Origin: Microscillaceae bacterium
GTDB lineage: Bacteria; Bacteroidota; Bacteroidia; Cytophagales; Microscillaceae
DNA length: 64,000 nucleotides
Assembly: GCA_025054775.1 (NCBI GenBank)
Contig: JANWZA010000022.1
Coordinates: 62,001-126,000 of the forward strand
Reading direction: 5' to 3'
Shown here one piece after another: positions 46,283 to 54,961 of this stretch; within the stretch, counting starts at the first letter, position 1, and the number at the start of each line of letters is the position of its first letter. Under the pieces are notes generated by a model, which made no database searches, was not told the DNA's origin, and was given only the letters and a program-made list of their open reading frames with translations. The position numbers and the translations under genes are program-made.

Positions 46283-46660
46283 TTTTAACAAATAAAAGTG
46301 TTATCTTAAAAATACAAGCACTACCAATAAAATTAAAAAATATAATACTTTTATTTTACATGATACACCTAAACTTAAAAAGTATATTACCTTTAACTTT
46401 TTTAATATACTTTAACTTAAAAAATATACTACTTCAACTTTAACTATTATGCTTTAACTTAAAAAATATACTAACCTAAATTTATGTATTGTATTTTAAC
46501 TTAAAAAATATATATCAAAGAATTTGTAATATACGATTTAATTTTTGAAATATACTAAAAAAAATTAAGTAATATACTTTTACTTATAAAAGTATATTAC
46601 CTAAAAAATTTAATTTACTAATTAAGTTTTTTTGTTTATTATTTAAGTTTTAAGTATAGT
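46283..46660. repeat. AT-rich array of 21-bp repeats, different sequence (array C)
   Basis: About 18 degenerate units on a 21-bp lattice. The best units, TTTAACTTAAAAAATAT, start in phase at 46409, 46451 and 46493, exactly 42 bp apart, with more diverged units at the 21-bp positions between them and on both sides (46367, 46388, 46430, 46472, 46514, 46535 and onwards). Consensus ends in ATATAC. It differs from arrays A and B and has no clear strand switch. It sits between converging mutB and the GH10-like gene and fills the gene-free stretch 46138-46673 together with two terminators. Confidence 0.75.
46557..46598 (-). terminator. Intrinsic terminator for the GH10-like/aspartokinase unit
   Basis: A perfect 11-bp stem, AATATACTTTT (46571-46581) with AAAAGTATATT (46588-46598), loop of 6. 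Read on the minus strand it is followed by a run of eight T (46557-46564). It lies inside array C, about 75 bp after the stop at 46674. Confidence 0.65.
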
Positions 46661-46673
46661 AATTTTATTATTT

Positions 46674-48209
46674 TTATTTAGATAATAAAAGTGCTTTACT
46701 TTCGTTATGCAGTCTATCGCAAGCAGATACGGCAAATTTGTATTGCATTGTGTCTATAAGTTTTATAGTTAATTTGTTTTCTTTTTGAATTCTCCATAAA
46801 AATTCACTATTTTCTTGATCAAAAGAAGTATTTTTATTGTAACGATAAATAACAAAATAATGTGTACCTTGCGGTACGTCCCATTCAAAACTACGATGCG
46901 TTTCCGTATCTTTAATTTGTAAGTTAAATGGAGATACTAAAACCTGAGGAGACTTCCAAGGCATGGCAGGTAATAAGGCTTTGTATAGGTAAAACTTATT
47001 TCGGAGTGTATCAGTTATCCCGCAAGGATTTTGTAAAAAGAATTTACCTCTAAAAAAGATACTTCCTAAAAGAGTACTTTCCTTACGTAATAAACGAATT
47101 TGATTAGGCAATTCGGAGGGATAATTCCAGTTTTTATCGGTATCATTATCTATTTTGTAAAAGCCATGTCCAATGTAAATATGTATTCCTAAATTTTGTT
47201 TAGCCCACCAATCAAGTAAAACTTTATAGTCTGCTTTTGGATGATTGATACTCCAATATAATTGTGGAGCTATGTAATCTATCCAACCCTGTTTTGCCCA
47301 TTTTAGTATATCGGCATATAAATTATCATAACTAGTATGCTCTAAAAATGTATTAGAGCCGTTTGCATCAAGACTCTTATTTCGCCAAATTCCTAAAGGG
47401 CTAATTCCAAATTTTACCCAAGGCTTTACAAGTCTTATACTATCACTTATTGCTTGAATAAATACATCTATATTATGCCTTCGCCAGTCATGAATATTAC
47501 TAAAACCTTTTCCATATTGAGCAAATTCCTTTTCGTCAGGAAAAGGAACTTCGGGAACAATATAAGGATAAAAATAATCATCAAATTGTACGCCGTCAAT
47601 ATCATATTTTTTTACCACTTCCATAACTACTTTTATTAAATACGCCCTTACCTCAGGCAAAGCAGGATTAAAATGCTTACTTTCACGATATTCTATAAAC
47701 CATTCAGGCTTCTGAAAAGTAATATGTGTACTATCTATTTTTGTTTTTTTTGTGTGTAAGACTGCTCTGTAAGGGTTAAACCAAGCGTGTAGTTCCATAT
47801 TATATTTATGTGCCTCATAGATAGCTAAGGCAAGTGGGTCATATTCCGATTTTTGCCCTTCTTTACCCGAGAGATAGCGAGAAGTAGGTACAAACTCACT
47901 TACATAAAAAGCATCTGCCATAGAACGCACCTGAAACACAATAGCATTGATACCGTTTTTATAATATTCCGCTATCATGCGTTTAAGTTCTTGTTGTTGT
48001 TCTTGACTATTCATGTTTTTCCGTGGTGGAAAGTCCTTATAATCAAGTGTACTAATCCAAACACCTCTAAATTCACGTTTAGGATATAAATATTTTGAGT
48101 TATTTTTATTATTGTAAATTGATAAGTTATTTTCACAACTATAAAATAAGAAAGCTACAAAACAAATATTTAATAAAATTAAGTATTTGTAAGTATTTAA
48201 AGAGTACAT
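46674..48209 (-). CDS. GH10-like (DUF187) family lipoprotein
   Basis: A 511-residue predicted lipoprotein. The signal peptide ends in FLFYSC with mature Cys25. The main domain is the glycosyl hydrolase-like DUF187/YngK family: REFRGVWISTLDYKDFPP, GINAIVFQVRSMADAFY, ELHAWFNPYRAVL, YDIDGVQFDDYFYPY and IDYIAPQLYWSINHP. A C-terminal FN3-like beta domain (about 420-505) follows. Such proteins are thought to cleave cell-wall or surface glycans, but few are characterised. It follows aspartokinase by 3 bp and shares its transcription unit. Confidence 0.85.
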   Translation of the reverse strand: MYSLNTYKYLILLNICFVAFLFYSCENNLSIYNNKNNSKYLYPKREFRGVWISTLDYKDFPPRKNMNSQEQQQELKRMIAEYYKNGINAIVFQVRSMADAFYVSEFVPTSRYLSGKEGQKSEYDPLALAIYEAHKYNMELHAWFNPYRAVLHTKKTKIDSTHITFQKPEWFIEYRESKHFNPALPEVRAYLIKVVMEVVKKYDIDGVQFDDYFYPYIVPEVPFPDEKEFAQYGKGFSNIHDWRRHNIDVFIQAISDSIRLVKPWVKFGISPLGIWRNKSLDANGSNTFLEHTSYDNLYADILKWAKQGWIDYIAPQLYWSINHPKADYKVLLDWWAKQNLGIHIYIGHGFYKIDNDTDKNWNYPSELPNQIRLLRKESTLLGSIFFRGKFFLQNPCGITDTLRNKFYLYKALLPAMPWKSPQVLVSPFNLQIKDTETHRSFEWDVPQGTHYFVIYRYNKNTSFDQENSEFLWRIQKENKLTIKLIDTMQYKFAVSACDRLHNESKALLLSK

Positions 48210-48212
48210 GTA

Positions 48213-49502
48213 TTAATTTTTTAGAATAAGTTGTATAAAATTTTCTTTTTGAATTTGTAAAATAATTTCTTTATTAGAAGAGATTTGTTTTATTGTGGTT
48301 TCATCAGCGTTTTTTATAGTAACAAGTTGTAAATTATCCTGTATTTTTATTGTAAATTCCTTTTCTAATTTTTTTTGTAAGGTTTTTATTTTTTCTTCTT
48401 GCTTATCTATACAAAAACTTATATCAAAAGCAGTTTGCTGTAAAGCATATATTTTTAAGTTATATTGGGCAAAATTTTCTATTAAGGTATTGAGGCGTGC
48501 AGTATCTAAGTAATTTATTTTTTTAAGACTAAACGTAATCAGTGTTTGATTATCTTTTATCATAATAGCAGGTATCATTTTTATTACTTTAGTGTTATTG
48601 ATGCAAGTACCTATTTGTAAAGGCTGAAGAAAAGACTTTACATATAAAGGGATGTTACTTTGTTGCAAGGGTGCAATAGTTTTAGGGTGAATAACGCTTG
48701 CTCCATAAAAACTCATTTCAGCGGCTTCTTCATAAGAGAGTTGAGCAAAAAGTTGAGCTTGAGAAAAACGTTTAGGATCTGCATTCAGAACACCTGCTAC
48801 ATCTTTCCAAATAGTAAGGCTTTGCGCGTTTAAGGCTGAGGCAAAAATAGCTGCACTGTAGTCTGACCCTTCTCTTCCTAGGGTAGTAGGCTGTTTTTTA
48901 GCATTTGCTCCAATAAAACCTTGTGTAATAACAAGGTTATCTGTTAAGAGTGGTAAAATATTTTGCTTAATCAAGCGATGAGTAAGGCTAAAATTTACTT
49001 TGGCTTCTCTCCAAGTGCTGTCAGTACGGATAAGTTGCTGAGCGTTAGCCCAAATTATTTGGAAATTTTGTTTACGTAAAAACAGATATACAATTTTGGA
49101 GGAAATCCATTCACCAAGTGAAACTAGTTTATCATACAATTGGTCAAAATTAGCTATATTTTGTTTTGTTTTTTTATTTTTTTGCTTGATAATAAGGCTT
49201 ATTGTATTTTGCAAAGCTTGTAAAAACTCTTGCATAAGGCTTTGCGTTTCGGGATTAGTTTTGCCTAATAGTTTTTCGGTAATTAGCTGATGATAAGTAA
49301 GTATGTTATTAAGTTTCTCGGTATAGTCCTGTAAGTTCCAAGCGGTATGGAACAAGTCTTCTAGGGCATTAGTAGTTTTACCCATAGCTGAAACTACGAT
49401 GAGTAGTCGTTTTTCATTTCTAAATGGTTCAACAATAGGCAAAATGTTTTCTATAAGGGCTGCACTTTTGAGAGAAGCACCTCCAAACTTAAATACTTTC
49501 AT
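48213..49502 (-). CDS. Aspartate kinase
   Basis: A 429-residue monofunctional aspartokinase, the first step of lysine, threonine and methionine synthesis. Motifs: MKVFKFGGASLKS at the start, SAMGKTTNAL, TLGREGSDYSAAIFASAL and IWKDVAGVLNADPK for ATP and aspartate binding. The last 140 residues hold two ACT-like regulatory domains, the second rather diverged. No homoserine dehydrogenase fusion. It is the first gene of a minus-strand unit with the GH10-like lipoprotein gene 3 bp later; this pairing is unusual. Which end product inhibits it cannot be read from the sequence. Confidence 0.93.
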   Translation of the reverse strand: MKVFKFGGASLKSAALIENILPIVEPFRNEKRLLIVVSAMGKTTNALEDLFHTAWNLQDYTEKLNNILTYHQLITEKLLGKTNPETQSLMQEFLQALQNTISLIIKQKNKKTKQNIANFDQLYDKLVSLGEWISSKIVYLFLRKQNFQIIWANAQQLIRTDSTWREAKVNFSLTHRLIKQNILPLLTDNLVITQGFIGANAKKQPTTLGREGSDYSAAIFASALNAQSLTIWKDVAGVLNADPKRFSQAQLFAQLSYEEAAEMSFYGASVIHPKTIAPLQQSNIPLYVKSFLQPLQIGTCINNTKVIKMIPAIMIKDNQTLITFSLKKINYLDTARLNTLIENFAQYNLKIYALQQTAFDISFCIDKQEEKIKTLQKKLEKEFTIKIQDNLQLVTIKNADETTIKQISSNKEIILQIQKENFIQLILKN

Positions 49503-49550
49503 GAGCGAAAATAGCTATTTACTTTTGTAGCAAACTTTGAAAAATGCAGG

Positions 49551-49558
49551 CAAAAGTA
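49551..49558 (-). promoter_or_regulatory. -7 box upstream of the aspartokinase gene
   Basis: TACTTTTG on the minus strand fits TAnnTTTG, about 49 bp upstream of the ATG at 49502. No TTG at the expected distance. Confidence 0.35.
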
Positions 49559-49744
49559 CGATTTTTTGGTAAAATGTTTTTTGTATAAAAAGGATTACCA
49601 CTGATTAGTTTGGGAAGTGTTTTCTGCAAAAAAGTATAGTTAAACACAAGAGTATTGGTTAGTCTTGCTCTTGGGTACATCTTTTTTGAATAAAAAAGCT
49701 AATTTTACGGCTCAAAATGTAAGGGTTTATAGAAAAAATACATT

Positions 49745-51388
49745 ATGCAAGACTCAAAGTTAGCAACATATCTATTGTTAGCTATGCTAGCAGGGATATT
49801 GTTTATTCCTTTTTTGGGGTTAGTGCCATTATTTGATTGGGATGAGGTAAACTTTGCGGAGTGTTCGAGGGAGATGTTAGTGTCGGGAAACTATGCTCGC
49901 GTTCAAATAGATTTTCAGCCATTTTGGGAAAAGCCACCGTTATTTTTTTGGTTACAAGCGTTGAGTATGCAAGTATTCGGTGTGAATGAATTTGCAGCAC
50001 GCTTTCCAAATGCATTAGTAGGAATAGCTACAGTATTAGTACTACTATACGTAGGTTCAAAGATATACAATCCTACTTTTGCGTTACTTTGGATATTAGC
50101 CTATGTAGGTTCGTTTTTGCCTCACTTTTACTTTAAGTCAGGGATAATAGATCCTCTTTTTAATTTGTTTATTTTTTTAAGTATTTACAAATTAGCGTTT
50201 TTGTCATATCATCGTTCTAAGGGTAAGCGAAATGTAGAGGCTTTTTTTGGGGGGGTATTTATTGGCTTAGCTATTTTGACCAAAGGGCCTGTGGGCTTGC
50301 TAATAGCAGTATTATGTATTCTTATTTTTTGGATAAACACGCTCAAGGTAAGTACATTTCGGTTTATAGAGGGCTTTTTGTATGTGTTAGCGGCGGTGTT
50401 GGTTTCGTCATTATGGTATGTTCCAGAGATGGTGAATAATGGTTTTTGGTTTATTAGGAAGTTTATAGATTATCAATATGGGTTAGCGTTTCGTAGCCAA
50501 GATACTGCCCATGAGCAGCCGTTTTGGTATCACTTTGTGGTATTACTGGTAGGCTGTTTTCCTGCGAGTATTTATTTTTTGCGTGGGGTAGGGATAAATA
50601 GCTATCGGCAAAGTCCGTTACAACAACATTTTCGGTTGTGGATGTTGCTCTTGTTTTGGGTAACGCTACTATTGTTTTCAATGGTAAAAGCGAAGATAGT
50701 GCATTACTCGTCTCTATGTTATTTTCCGATTACCTACATTGCGTCGGATTATATATATCAAATTTATCGGAGGAGTCAGAAATTTGCCTCTTGGCTTACG
50801 GTGTTTTTTATTATCGTAGGTTTGGTTATTAGTGTGGTTATTGGTTTTTTTCCATTTATTCCTGCTTACAAAGCCCAAATTTTACCTTTGATAGATGATA
50901 AATTTGCAGCAGCGGGGCTACAAGCTGCTGTAGTATGGACGCAGTGGGAAGCTCTCGCGGTTGTGCCTTTTTGTTTGGGTGTGTTCATTGCGGTGTTCTT
51001 TCACCGAAAGCATATTCTCTTTTCAGCATTTTCTATTTATTTAGGCACTCTTTTAACTACGCAAATTGTGATCTACGTGTATGTTCCCAAAGTAGAAAGG
51101 CATGTGCAAGGGGCAATGATAGATTTTTTGAAATCGGTAGCTAAAGAAGATGCTTATATTGCTACGATAGACTTTCGGAGTTATGCTCACTATTTTTATG
51201 GAGAAGTGGACATGAATTCTGATGCGCGTCGTTCTGATATTCAGTGGCTTACAACGGGAGAGATAGATAAACCTGCTTACTTTATAGCTCGTATTGATCG
51301 TCCTAAACCTGAAATAACACAACACCTCATAAAGCTATATGCCAAAGATGGTTTTGTGTTTTACAAGCGTGAAAAGCCACAAAAGTAG
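49745..51388 (+). CDS. GT39/ArnT-like membrane glycosyltransferase
   Basis: A 547-residue polytopic protein of the PMT/ArnT-like GT-C superfamily. The first periplasmic loop has FDWDEVNFAECSREML (the conserved acidic pair near residues 30-33), followed by PFWEKPPLFFWLQALSM. About ten to twelve membrane helices follow, then a soluble C-terminal domain. Members move a sugar from a polyprenyl carrier to lipid A or another acceptor in the periplasm. The acceptor here is unknown. It stands alone and ends in a strong terminator overlapping its stop. Confidence 0.85.
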   Translation: MQDSKLATYLLLAMLAGILFIPFLGLVPLFDWDEVNFAECSREMLVSGNYARVQIDFQPFWEKPPLFFWLQALSMQVFGVNEFAARFPNALVGIATVLVLLYVGSKIYNPTFALLWILAYVGSFLPHFYFKSGIIDPLFNLFIFLSIYKLAFLSYHRSKGKRNVEAFFGGVFIGLAILTKGPVGLLIAVLCILIFWINTLKVSTFRFIEGFLYVLAAVLVSSLWYVPEMVNNGFWFIRKFIDYQYGLAFRSQDTAHEQPFWYHFVVLLVGCFPASIYFLRGVGINSYRQSPLQQHFRLWMLLLFWVTLLLFSMVKAKIVHYSSLCYFPITYIASDYIYQIYRRSQKFASWLTVFFIIVGLVISVVIGFFPFIPAYKAQILPLIDDKFAAAGLQAAVVWTQWEALAVVPFCLGVFIAVFFHRKHILFSAFSIYLGTLLTTQIVIYVYVPKVERHVQGAMIDFLKSVAKEDAYIATIDFRSYAHYFYGEVDMNSDARRSDIQWLTTGEIDKPAYFIARIDRPKPEITQHLIKLYAKDGFVFYKREKPQK

Positions 51389-51407
51389 CGTTTTTTGTGG
51401 CTTTTTT
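51372..51407 (+). terminator. Intrinsic terminator overlapping the end of the GT39 gene
   Basis: AAAAGCCACAAAA (51372-51384) pairs perfectly with TTTTGTGGCTTTT (51393-51405), then more T. The stop codon lies in the loop. It could act on both strands, as the LOG gene converges on it. Confidence 0.75.
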
Positions 51408-51422
51408 GAGATAGGGATTTGG

Positions 51423-52139
51423 CTAGAAATTAGGTTTAAGCATGTATTTCTTGTAAAAGTCATCAATTACGCGTACTGCATCGCTAGGCGTATCTACAAT
51501 ATTTACAAGGTCTAAGTCTTCAGGGCTAATGTTTTTGTGTGCTAGGACGGTATCCTTGAGCCACTGAATAAGCCCTCCCCAGTAGCTTGAACCGTAGAGT
51601 ACAATAGGGAAGCGGGCAATTTTGCGGGTTTGAATAAGTGTAAAGGCTTCAAAAAGTTCGTCTAAGGTGCCTAACCCTCCAGGCATTACAATAAAGCCTT
51701 GTGAATAACGTACAAACATGACCTTACGAACAAAAAAGTAATCAAAATTGATAAGTTTGTCAGTATCGATGTAAGGATTAGAAAATTGTTCAAAAGGGAG
51801 GTCAATATTTAGCCCTACGGATTTGCCATTTTCTCTTCTTGCTCCCTTGTTTCCTGCTTCCATGATCCCTGGGCCGCCCCCTGTGATTACACCATAGCCG
51901 TGTCGTACTAGTTTAGCGGCGATTTCTTCGGCATCTTTATAGTATTGGTTGTCTCTTGGGGTACGTGCTGAACCAAAAATGGTAACGCAGGGTCCGATTT
52001 GTGATAGCTTTTCAAAAGCTTGCACAAATTCAGCCATTACCTTAAATACCATCCATGAGTCAGAGGTCTTTTCTTCACTCCAAGAGCGAGGCTGAAAGGC
52101 TTTTTTTATTTTAATTTCCTCTTCGTTGTTTGACTCCAT
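51423..52139 (-). CDS. LOG family protein (TIGR00730, Rossmann fold)
   Basis: A 238-residue protein. LOG proteins often release cytokinin-type bases from nucleoside monophosphates. Motifs: VTIFGSARTP, GYGVITGGGPGIMEAGNKGA and the signature MPGGLGTLDELFEAF. In bacteria many act as nucleotide hydrolases (YgdH/PpnN-like) rather than in hormone synthesis. Length and motifs fit. It lies 43 bp downstream of the MaoC-like gene on the same strand, with no obvious shared pathway. Confidence 0.9.
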   Translation of the reverse strand: MESNNEEEIKIKKAFQPRSWSEEKTSDSWMVFKVMAEFVQAFEKLSQIGPCVTIFGSARTPRDNQYYKDAEEIAAKLVRHGYGVITGGGPGIMEAGNKGARRENGKSVGLNIDLPFEQFSNPYIDTDKLINFDYFFVRKVMFVRYSQGFIVMPGGLGTLDELFEAFTLIQTRKIARFPIVLYGSSYWGGLIQWLKDTVLAHKNISPEDLDLVNIVDTPSDAVRVIDDFYKKYMLKPNF

Positions 52140-52182
52140 AGTTACTTAAATTTTTAAAAAAGTAAAAGAGTAAAATTTTTTA

Positions 52183-52587
52183 TTAGATTTGGTTTTTGTT
52201 CATAATGATAGCTTCGCCTTGTATAACGATATTTCCAGTATTTTTTTCAATAATTTGTGTAGAGATAGTAGCTCTATGCTTTTCACGGTTGATTTCTTTG
52301 ACTAAAAAAACAGCTTCGTAATTGGTATCTACGTACATAGGTTTCAAGAATTCCAGGGTTTGTTTAAGGTAGATAGTGCCTTCGCCAGGAAAGATTGTTC
52401 CAAAAACTTTAGAAAAAACACTACCTCCCAAGAAACCGTGAATAATTGGCTTTTTGAAAATAGTTTGAGCAGCATATTCTGCATCAAGGTGGATAGGGTT
52501 GCAATCCCCTGTTACGGAGGCAAATTGCTCTACTTCAGCCTGCGAGAACTGGAATGTATGTCTAAATTCCTGATTTAGTTGTATCAT
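52183..52587 (-). CDS. MaoC-like (R)-specific enoyl-CoA hydratase domain protein
   Basis: A 134-residue hot-dog-fold dehydratase. The catalytic motif GDCNPIHLDAEYA holds the Asp and His of R-specific hydratases, and GFLGGSVFSKVFGTIFPG is the usual central helix region. It hydrates trans-2-enoyl-CoA or enoyl-ACP. The physiological substrate is unknown. It is the first gene of a short unit with the LOG gene. Confidence 0.88.
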   Translation of the reverse strand: MIQLNQEFRHTFQFSQAEVEQFASVTGDCNPIHLDAEYAAQTIFKKPIIHGFLGGSVFSKVFGTIFPGEGTIYLKQTLEFLKPMYVDTNYEAVFLVKEINREKHRATISTQIIEKNTGNIVIQGEAIIMNKNQI

Positions 52588-52774
52588 TTGGCTAATGTGG
52601 ATAAATTAAAGGTTATTAAATTTTTTTAGATTTGTAAGAAATAAATTTTGGTGTAAAGATAAGAAAAACTTACACTATCTGCTTGAAACTTGGCTTTATT
52701 CTTGAAATTAGATTAAATAGTTGAAGTGTAAGGGCAAATTTGCTCAGAGTTGCTACATTAAAAGCTGAAAAATG

Positions 52775-52897
52775 TGTAGGGATTGGAAGAGCAAGTCCGC
52801 AGGGTTTGTGCAGGAGCAGCGAAGTATAAGCGAAGCCTCAGAAAGGCTGCTTTTTTACCTTTTGAGCAAGAGCGAGGAGAGTTTAAGGAACACTCAA
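52775..52897 (+). repeat. GC-rich dispersed repeat, copy 3 (degenerate)
   Basis: TAGGGATTGGAAGAGCAAG, then GCAGCGAAGTATAAGCGAAGC, a small GCCTCAGAAAGGC hairpin, TTTTGAGCAAGAGCGAGGAG and AAGGAACACTCAAAA, matching the order of copy 1 in the same orientation. It occupies the middle of the gene-free stretch 52588-53136, which otherwise holds only the promoter for the next gene. Confidence 0.6.
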
Positions 52898-53031
52898 AAA
52901 TATAATTGTTTGGCATAACCTATTGGAATAGATGCAAGAGTCAAAAAACATCTAAAATCTATCTTTTTGCCTTTGATTTTAAGAGCAGACTTTATAGAAA
53001 AGAAGGTTTTTTTCCTAATAAAGTTGCTATA

Positions 53032-53064
53032 TTGTGGGGTTTTATGTACAAAATGGTATATTTG
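53032..53064 (+). promoter_or_regulatory. Possible promoter of the MltD-like gene
   Basis: TTG (53032-53034), 22-bp spacer and TATATTTG (53057-53064), about 72 bp upstream of the ATG at 53137. The spacing is slightly long. Confidence 0.45.
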
Positions 53065-53136
53065 TGGTCAAAATCTAAACGAGTAGTCCATGCATTATTG
53101 AATTAAACTACTTCAAACTTTAAGCCATAGAAACTT

Positions 53137-54645
53137 ATGAAAAAAATTGCATTTTTTTTGGCAAAAGTATATATCATTGCTTTTTTATTTTTGAGATTTA
53201 TTGCCCTCTTATCTGCAAAAGCGGCTGCCCTTGATAGTTCGGAGGTTAAAAAAAGTGAGATAAATATTCTTGAAGATAGAGATTCCATCAGTCAGATAAT
53301 TCGTGATTATGTGCCTTCCCTTCACGAGGATATTATCCAAGACCGTCTGCAATGTATTCAAAGAGATATTAAAATGACATATCACAGCAGCGTAGGACAG
53401 TGGATTAGCTTTTATGTTGTTAAAAATAGAAATTATACGCGTACTATCCTAAATAGGAGTTCGTTTTACTTTCCTATTTTTGAAGAGGCACTACGCAAGC
53501 ACAACCTGCCTGATGAGTTGAAATATCTGGCTATTGTAGAGTCAGCCTTACAACCAAAGGCAGTTTCCATAGCAGCGGCAGCGGGTTTGTGGCAATTCAT
53601 TCCGAGTACAGGCAGAGAAATGGGGCTAGAACAGGATTGGTATATAGACGAGAGGCTGGATCTTTACAAATCCACTGAGGCAGCTTGCAAATATTTGAAG
53701 ACACTTTACAGTATGTTTGGGGACTGGCATTTGGCCATAGCTTCTTATAATTGCGGACCAGGCTGGGTACAATATGCAATAAATAAAGCAGGGGGCAAAT
53801 CGGATTTTTGGGAGATTTACAAGTATTTGCCCAGTGAAACTCGCTCTTATGTACCTGCTTTTATTTCAGTATGTTACGTTATGAACTACCTTAAAGAACA
53901 TCATATTTATGCTGATGCTCCTGAGCCTTTTATTCCCTCTGATGTGATTTTGGTAAGTAATTTTGTGAATTTAGAGGATTTAGCCCAACAGATAGGAACT
54001 CCTTTTGCTACTCTTCAACTCTTAAACCCACACTTAAAGAAAAATATAGTACCTCATGGTAAAAAAGATTATCCTATTCGTATTCCTGCGGATAAAAAAG
54101 TATATTTTGAAAATAATCGCGAAAATTTTTTACTTGCTCTTAATAAGGCGAGTCAAAAGAACTTACGCTATCAAGTAATAGCTCAAGATAATCAAGCCAG
54201 TAGTACAAAAGGTAAGAATAAGGTTATTCATACAGTAAAGTTAGGGCAGTCGCTTCCTCTTATTGCTATGCAATATGGTGTGCAAGTAGCTAACATTAAG
54301 GTTTGGAATGGGCTATATCATGATATTATCTATCCTAATCAACGTTTAGAAATTTGGACTGACAAAAATATTACAGAGCCAAACAGTTCTGCTACTACCC
54401 TTGCCTCTAATTGTCAAACGGCGGTTACAAATATTATTCCTGTTCAAAATGCAAACTATGCTAGTCAAATGACTCCTATCCAAGCTCAAACAAATAGTCA
54501 TAAGCCTACGTATCATATAATTAGGGCAGGAGATAATTTATGGGATTTAGCCCGCAAATACAATACTTCGGTAGATAGGATACGAAAACTGAATAAACTT
54601 ACTCCTAAAAGTATGCTTTTGCCAGGGCAAAAGTTGTTATTGTAG
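53137..54645 (+). CDS. MltD-like membrane-bound lytic transglycosylase with LysM domains
   Basis: A 502-residue exported enzyme. After a signal peptide, the GH23 domain (about 110-270) shows YLAIVESALQPKAVSIAAAAGLWQF with the catalytic Glu, IPSTGREMGL and IASYNCGPGWVQYAI. Two LysM motifs follow: HTVKLGQSLPLIAMQYGVQV (about 365-410, diverged) and YHIIRAGDNLWDLARKYNTS (about 458-502, canonical). It cleaves peptidoglycan glycan strands in the periplasm. The order matches MltD of proteobacteria. No lipobox is obvious, so anchoring may depend on the signal segment. Confidence 0.92.
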   Translation: MKKIAFFLAKVYIIAFLFLRFIALLSAKAAALDSSEVKKSEINILEDRDSISQIIRDYVPSLHEDIIQDRLQCIQRDIKMTYHSSVGQWISFYVVKNRNYTRTILNRSSFYFPIFEEALRKHNLPDELKYLAIVESALQPKAVSIAAAAGLWQFIPSTGREMGLEQDWYIDERLDLYKSTEAACKYLKTLYSMFGDWHLAIASYNCGPGWVQYAINKAGGKSDFWEIYKYLPSETRSYVPAFISVCYVMNYLKEHHIYADAPEPFIPSDVILVSNFVNLEDLAQQIGTPFATLQLLNPHLKKNIVPHGKKDYPIRIPADKKVYFENNRENFLLALNKASQKNLRYQVIAQDNQASSTKGKNKVIHTVKLGQSLPLIAMQYGVQVANIKVWNGLYHDIIYPNQRLEIWTDKNITEPNSSATTLASNCQTAVTNIIPVQNANYASQMTPIQAQTNSHKPTYHIIRAGDNLWDLARKYNTSVDRIRKLNKLTPKSMLLPGQKLLL

Positions 54646-54687
54646 AAAAAAGCATATATTTTTTAGGTAATATTTCATTTTTTTATA

Positions 54688-54695
54688 TAACTTTG
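54688..54695 (+). promoter_or_regulatory. -7 box of the cobalamin riboswitch transcript
   Basis: TAACTTTG fits TAnnTTTG and ends 6 bp before the first riboswitch stem, which is the right place for a transcription start. No clear TTG upstream. Confidence 0.55.
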
Positions 54696-54700
54696 CAGCG

Positions 54701-54893
54701 CTTATAGGTAGTAGCGAGCTATACACCTATCGCTTGGCTACTTGAAAAGGGAATAAGGTGCAAATCCTTAGCTGTTCCCGCAACTGTGAGTTTCGTAATA
54801 AGGCTTGTATCACAAATCCCCCTTATGCCACTGTCTTGACCAAAGATGGGAAGGCGATACAAGTTGAAACAAGCCAGGAGACCTGCCTATAAG
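54701..54893 (+). ncRNA. Cobalamin (B12) riboswitch
   Basis: A class I-type cobalamin aptamer. Stem P1 is CTTATAGGTAG (54701-54711) with CTGCCTATAAG (54883-54893). The core contains GGGAATAAGGTGCAAATCC, GCTGTTCCCGCAACTGTGA, GCCACTG, GGGAAGGCGATAC, and the B12 box AAGCCAGGAGACCTGCC (54871-54887). It should reduce expression of the btuB-btuG unit when adenosylcobalamin is plentiful. Confidence 0.93.
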
Positions 54894-54900
54894 TGTGTGG

Positions 54901-54949
54901 GTTAGTGGTTGCTTCGGGTAAAAGCACACTAACGGGTTGAATTTCCTTT
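54901..54949 (+). promoter_or_regulatory. Expression-platform hairpin after the riboswitch
   Basis: GTTAGTG (54901-54907) pairs with CACTAAC (54927-54933), extended inside by TGCTT/AAGCA, and is followed by TTTCCTTTTTT. It looks like a transcription terminator controlled by the aptamer, just upstream of the btuB ATG at 54962. Confidence 0.6.
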
Positions 54950-54961
54950 TTTAGTTTATTG

